Notes under the pieces: generated by a model | What the model was told of the DNA's origin: nothing | Seen by the model: only the letters and a program-made list of their open reading frames with translations | Databases searched by the model: none | Made by a program: the position numbers and the translations under genes | Shown here: piece by piece, positions 62,418 through 64,000 of the stretch | How positions within the stretch are numbered: position 1 is the first letter of the stretch | Layout: each line of letters starts with the position of its first letter | Origin: Oscillospiraceae bacterium | Lineage (GTDB): Bacteria; Bacillota; Clostridia; Oscillospirales; Ruminococcaceae | Direction: 5' to 3' | Length of the DNA stretch: 64,000 nt | NCBI GenBank assembly: GCA_015067175.1 | Contig: SVMX01000004.1 | Location: 62,001 to 126,000, forward strand

Positions 62418-63800
62418 GTGAAGCTTCATTGGAATACAAGATACCTTACTATAGCGGCATACGCTGTAGGCTCAATAGTTGTGAGCGCTCTTGCTATACT
62501 GCTTATCTTCAAATTTGACTCGGTCATGGAGAAGCTGTCGGTATTTGGCGCGATCGCAACGCCCATAATCATCGGCATATTTGTAGCCTATCTGCTCAAT
62601 CCGCTTATGACGTGGATAGAGACTAAATGGTTCAAAAAATGGTCGAAATCGGAAGATCACAAAAAGCGCGGCAGAGCGCGTGCATTGGCGCTGACTCTTA
62701 CAATGCTGTTTGTTGTTGCGGCATTGGCGCTGGTCGTTGTTATGGTTATACCTGAGCTAGTTGATAACATCATCACCATATTCTCGAATATGGATTCATA
62801 CATCGCAACAGTAAACGATTTTCTTAATGAAACATTTGAAAACAATCCCACACTGCTCGAGTTTTTCGATAACCCTCTTAATAACTTCAGCCAGTTCATC
62901 ACCAACCTATGGGAAGAGTACTCAAACGAGCTGCTCACATTTGCAGGAAACCTCGCAAACGGCGTTTGGTCTGTACTCTCCGCGATGTACAATTTCATCA
63001 TCGGACTTGTCATCTCGATATATCTCCTCGCTAAAAAAGAGATGTTCATCGGTCAGACGAAGAAGCTTATCTTTGCTTGTGTAAAGGTAAAGCGCGCTCA
63101 GCGTTTTCTTGCTATATGCCGCGAGGCGAGCAAGAAATTCCTTGGCTCTATCATGGGTAAGATCATTGAGGCGCTCATCGTTGCCTGCTTCTGCTTTATC
63201 GGCTGCACCTGCCTCAGCCTGCCGTATTCACTGCTTATTTCTGCGATAATGTTCGTATTTAACCTCATACCTTTTATCGGCCCGTTTATCGGCTGCATTC
63301 CCTGTACGCTGCTTCTGCTGCTGTCGGGCGACCCTATGAGCGCACTGTGGTTTGTGATATTCATTCTCATACTTCAGAATATCGACGGAAACATCATCTC
63401 TCCGTGGATACTGGGCGACTCTACAGGTCTTCCCGCTGTATGGGTGCTCATCGCCATTCTTATCGGCGGCGGATTCTTTGGCGTGCTTGGTATGCTCCTC
63501 GGTGTGCCTGTGTGTGCAGTTATCTATATGCTGTTCAAGGAGTTTATCGAGGGCAAGCTTCGAAAACGTAAGCTGCCGCTAAAAACAAACGACTATGTCG
63601 GCGATGTCGGGTATATAACTCCTGAATATCAATGCGACGAGTCTGAATATGAAGCTCCCATTACCGCTTCTGTTACTTCCGAGGTGCACAAGCCTACATT
63701 TAAAGAGGTGCTAGTCAATAAAAAGGACGAATATAAAAAGCGCTTCCATATAGGCGAGAAAAAGAAAAACGCTGACGAAAAGAAAGAACCAAAAAAATAA
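62418..63800 (+). CDS. AI-2E family transporter
   Basis: 460 residues from the GTG after CAGGGAGGGTTACA; the track TTG at 62388 is too far upstream. About eight membrane helices in the YdiK/TqsA arrangement; FNLIPFIGPFIGCIPCTLLLLL and GNIISPWILGDSTGLPAVWVLIAILIGGGFFG are typical. A charged cytoplasmic tail of about 70 residues follows. Family members include Na+/H+ antiporters, and autoinducer export is proven only for some. Ends at a strong terminator. Confidence 0.9.
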   Translation: MKLHWNTRYLTIAAYAVGSIVVSALAILLIFKFDSVMEKLSVFGAIATPIIIGIFVAYLLNPLMTWIETKWFKKWSKSEDHKKRGRARALALTLTMLFVVAALALVVVMVIPELVDNIITIFSNMDSYIATVNDFLNETFENNPTLLEFFDNPLNNFSQFITNLWEEYSNELLTFAGNLANGVWSVLSAMYNFIIGLVISIYLLAKKEMFIGQTKKLIFACVKVKRAQRFLAICREASKKFLGSIMGKIIEALIVACFCFIGCTCLSLPYSLLISAIMFVFNLIPFIGPFIGCIPCTLLLLLSGDPMSALWFVIFILILQNIDGNIISPWILGDSTGLPAVWVLIAILIGGGFFGVLGMLLGVPVCAVIYMLFKEFIEGKLRKRKLPLKTNDYVGDVGYITPEYQCDESEYEAPITASVTSEVHKPTFKEVLVNKKDEYKKRFHIGEKKKNADEKKEPKK

Positions 63801-63805
63801 ACTGT

Positions 63806-63846
63806 AAAAAAGCTGCTTTCGGTATGAACTGAAAGCAGCTTTTTTT
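63806..63846. terminator. Bidirectional terminator
   Basis: AAAAAAGCTGCTTTC/GAAAGCAGCTTTTTT between the transporter and the leftward gene at the right edge. Confidence 0.92.
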
Positions 63847-63857
63847 GAATAACTTTT

Positions 63858-64000
63858 TTATTTAAGATATTGCGCGATCGTTTGATAGCATTTTAGCATT
63901 TCCGCCTCGGATATAGTCCTGTTTGCAGGGCTTGTAGACGGCAGGCATATCGCAGATGGGAAGTCGTCTCCGAAAAACCTGCAATAAAGCGAATACGCCT
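63858..64000 (-). CDS. C-terminal end of a DNA-deoxyinosine/uracil-DNA glycosylase family protein (partial)
   Basis: Absent from the ORF track because it is cut by the window edge. The leftward frame ends at TAA 63858-63860 and translates to a 46-residue tail. CLPSTSPANRTISEAE matches the closing PSTSPAN motif of HDG-type (family 6) uracil-DNA glycosylase superfamily members as I know them; FFGDDFPS is consistent with that group. The N terminus and catalytic part lie beyond the window. Confidence 0.7.
   Translation of the reverse strand, partial: AYSLYCRFFGDDFPSAICLPSTSPANRTISEAEMLKCYQTIAQYLK

Overview
The window looks like a chromosomal segment of a low-to-mid GC Gram-positive anaerobe of the Clostridia, most likely Oscillospiraceae and close to Ruminococcus. 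The support is T-box leaders, SpoIIP, a cdaA-cdaR pair, a YetF/DUF4363 pair, AGGAGG-type ribosome sites, many consensus TTGACA-17-TATAAT promoters, and intracellular beta-mannan and alpha-glucan enzymes with a CE2-type esterase. No rRNA, tRNA, CRISPR array, transposase or phage gene was seen. Genus and species are inference.

Layout. 1-5080: a c-di-GMP phosphodiesterase (cut by the left edge), trpB, trpA and a diguanylate cyclase run as one rightward unit that ends in a cluster of hairpins. 5080-10400: leftward galT, a zinc-ribbon protein, then a four-gene unit ending in malQ; a 34-residue Asn/Gln-rich microprotein missing from the ORF track sits between them. 10450-13110: an isochorismatase-family hydrolase and topoisomerase topB. 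13300-17280: a mannan-type block (divergent clan GH-A-like enzyme under a CcpA/LacI-type palindrome, GH26 mannanase, duplicated DUF4358 lipoprotein). 17300-21650: small regulator, NifX-like protein, MATE exporter behind a structured leader with an attenuator, rsuA and a lipoprotein. 21980-31670: Lhr-like helicase, unknown protein, then unknown-lepA-hemW, a CE2-like esterase and a lipoprotein. 31700-35230: anti-sigma/ECF sigma pair and an HTH-TPR regulator. 35370-40380: galE, a SpoU methyltransferase, a CobU-like protein with pilT, and spoIIP. 40460-46060: T-box-leuA, nrdR, a cyclic-nucleotide-binding protein and two unknown proteins. 46140-54860: FAD oxidoreductase, cdaR, cdaA, HAD hydrolase, exonuclease, a MITE-like element, an ABC-F protein and metY. 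55040-64000: yetF/DUF4363, T-box-ilvA-ridA, Ca/Na antiporter, GH13 enzyme, cdd, an SDR, an AI-2E transporter, and the tail of a DNA glycosylase cut by the right edge.

How they work together. Amino-acid genes (trpBA, leuA, ilvA-ridA, metY) are scattered, and leuA and ilvA are read through tRNA-sensing leaders. Carbohydrate genes (GH26, CE2, GH13, malQ, galT, galE) fit cytoplasmic use of imported mannan- and starch-derived oligosaccharides. Both cyclic dinucleotide systems are represented (c-di-GMP at the left end, c-di-AMP at about 49 kb). The features most worth checking are the ilvA T-box without a UGGN bulge, the CobU homologue without its guanylylation histidine, the TrpA with altered active-site loops, the MATE leader, the microprotein, and an ABC-F protein whose second ATPase site is eroded.
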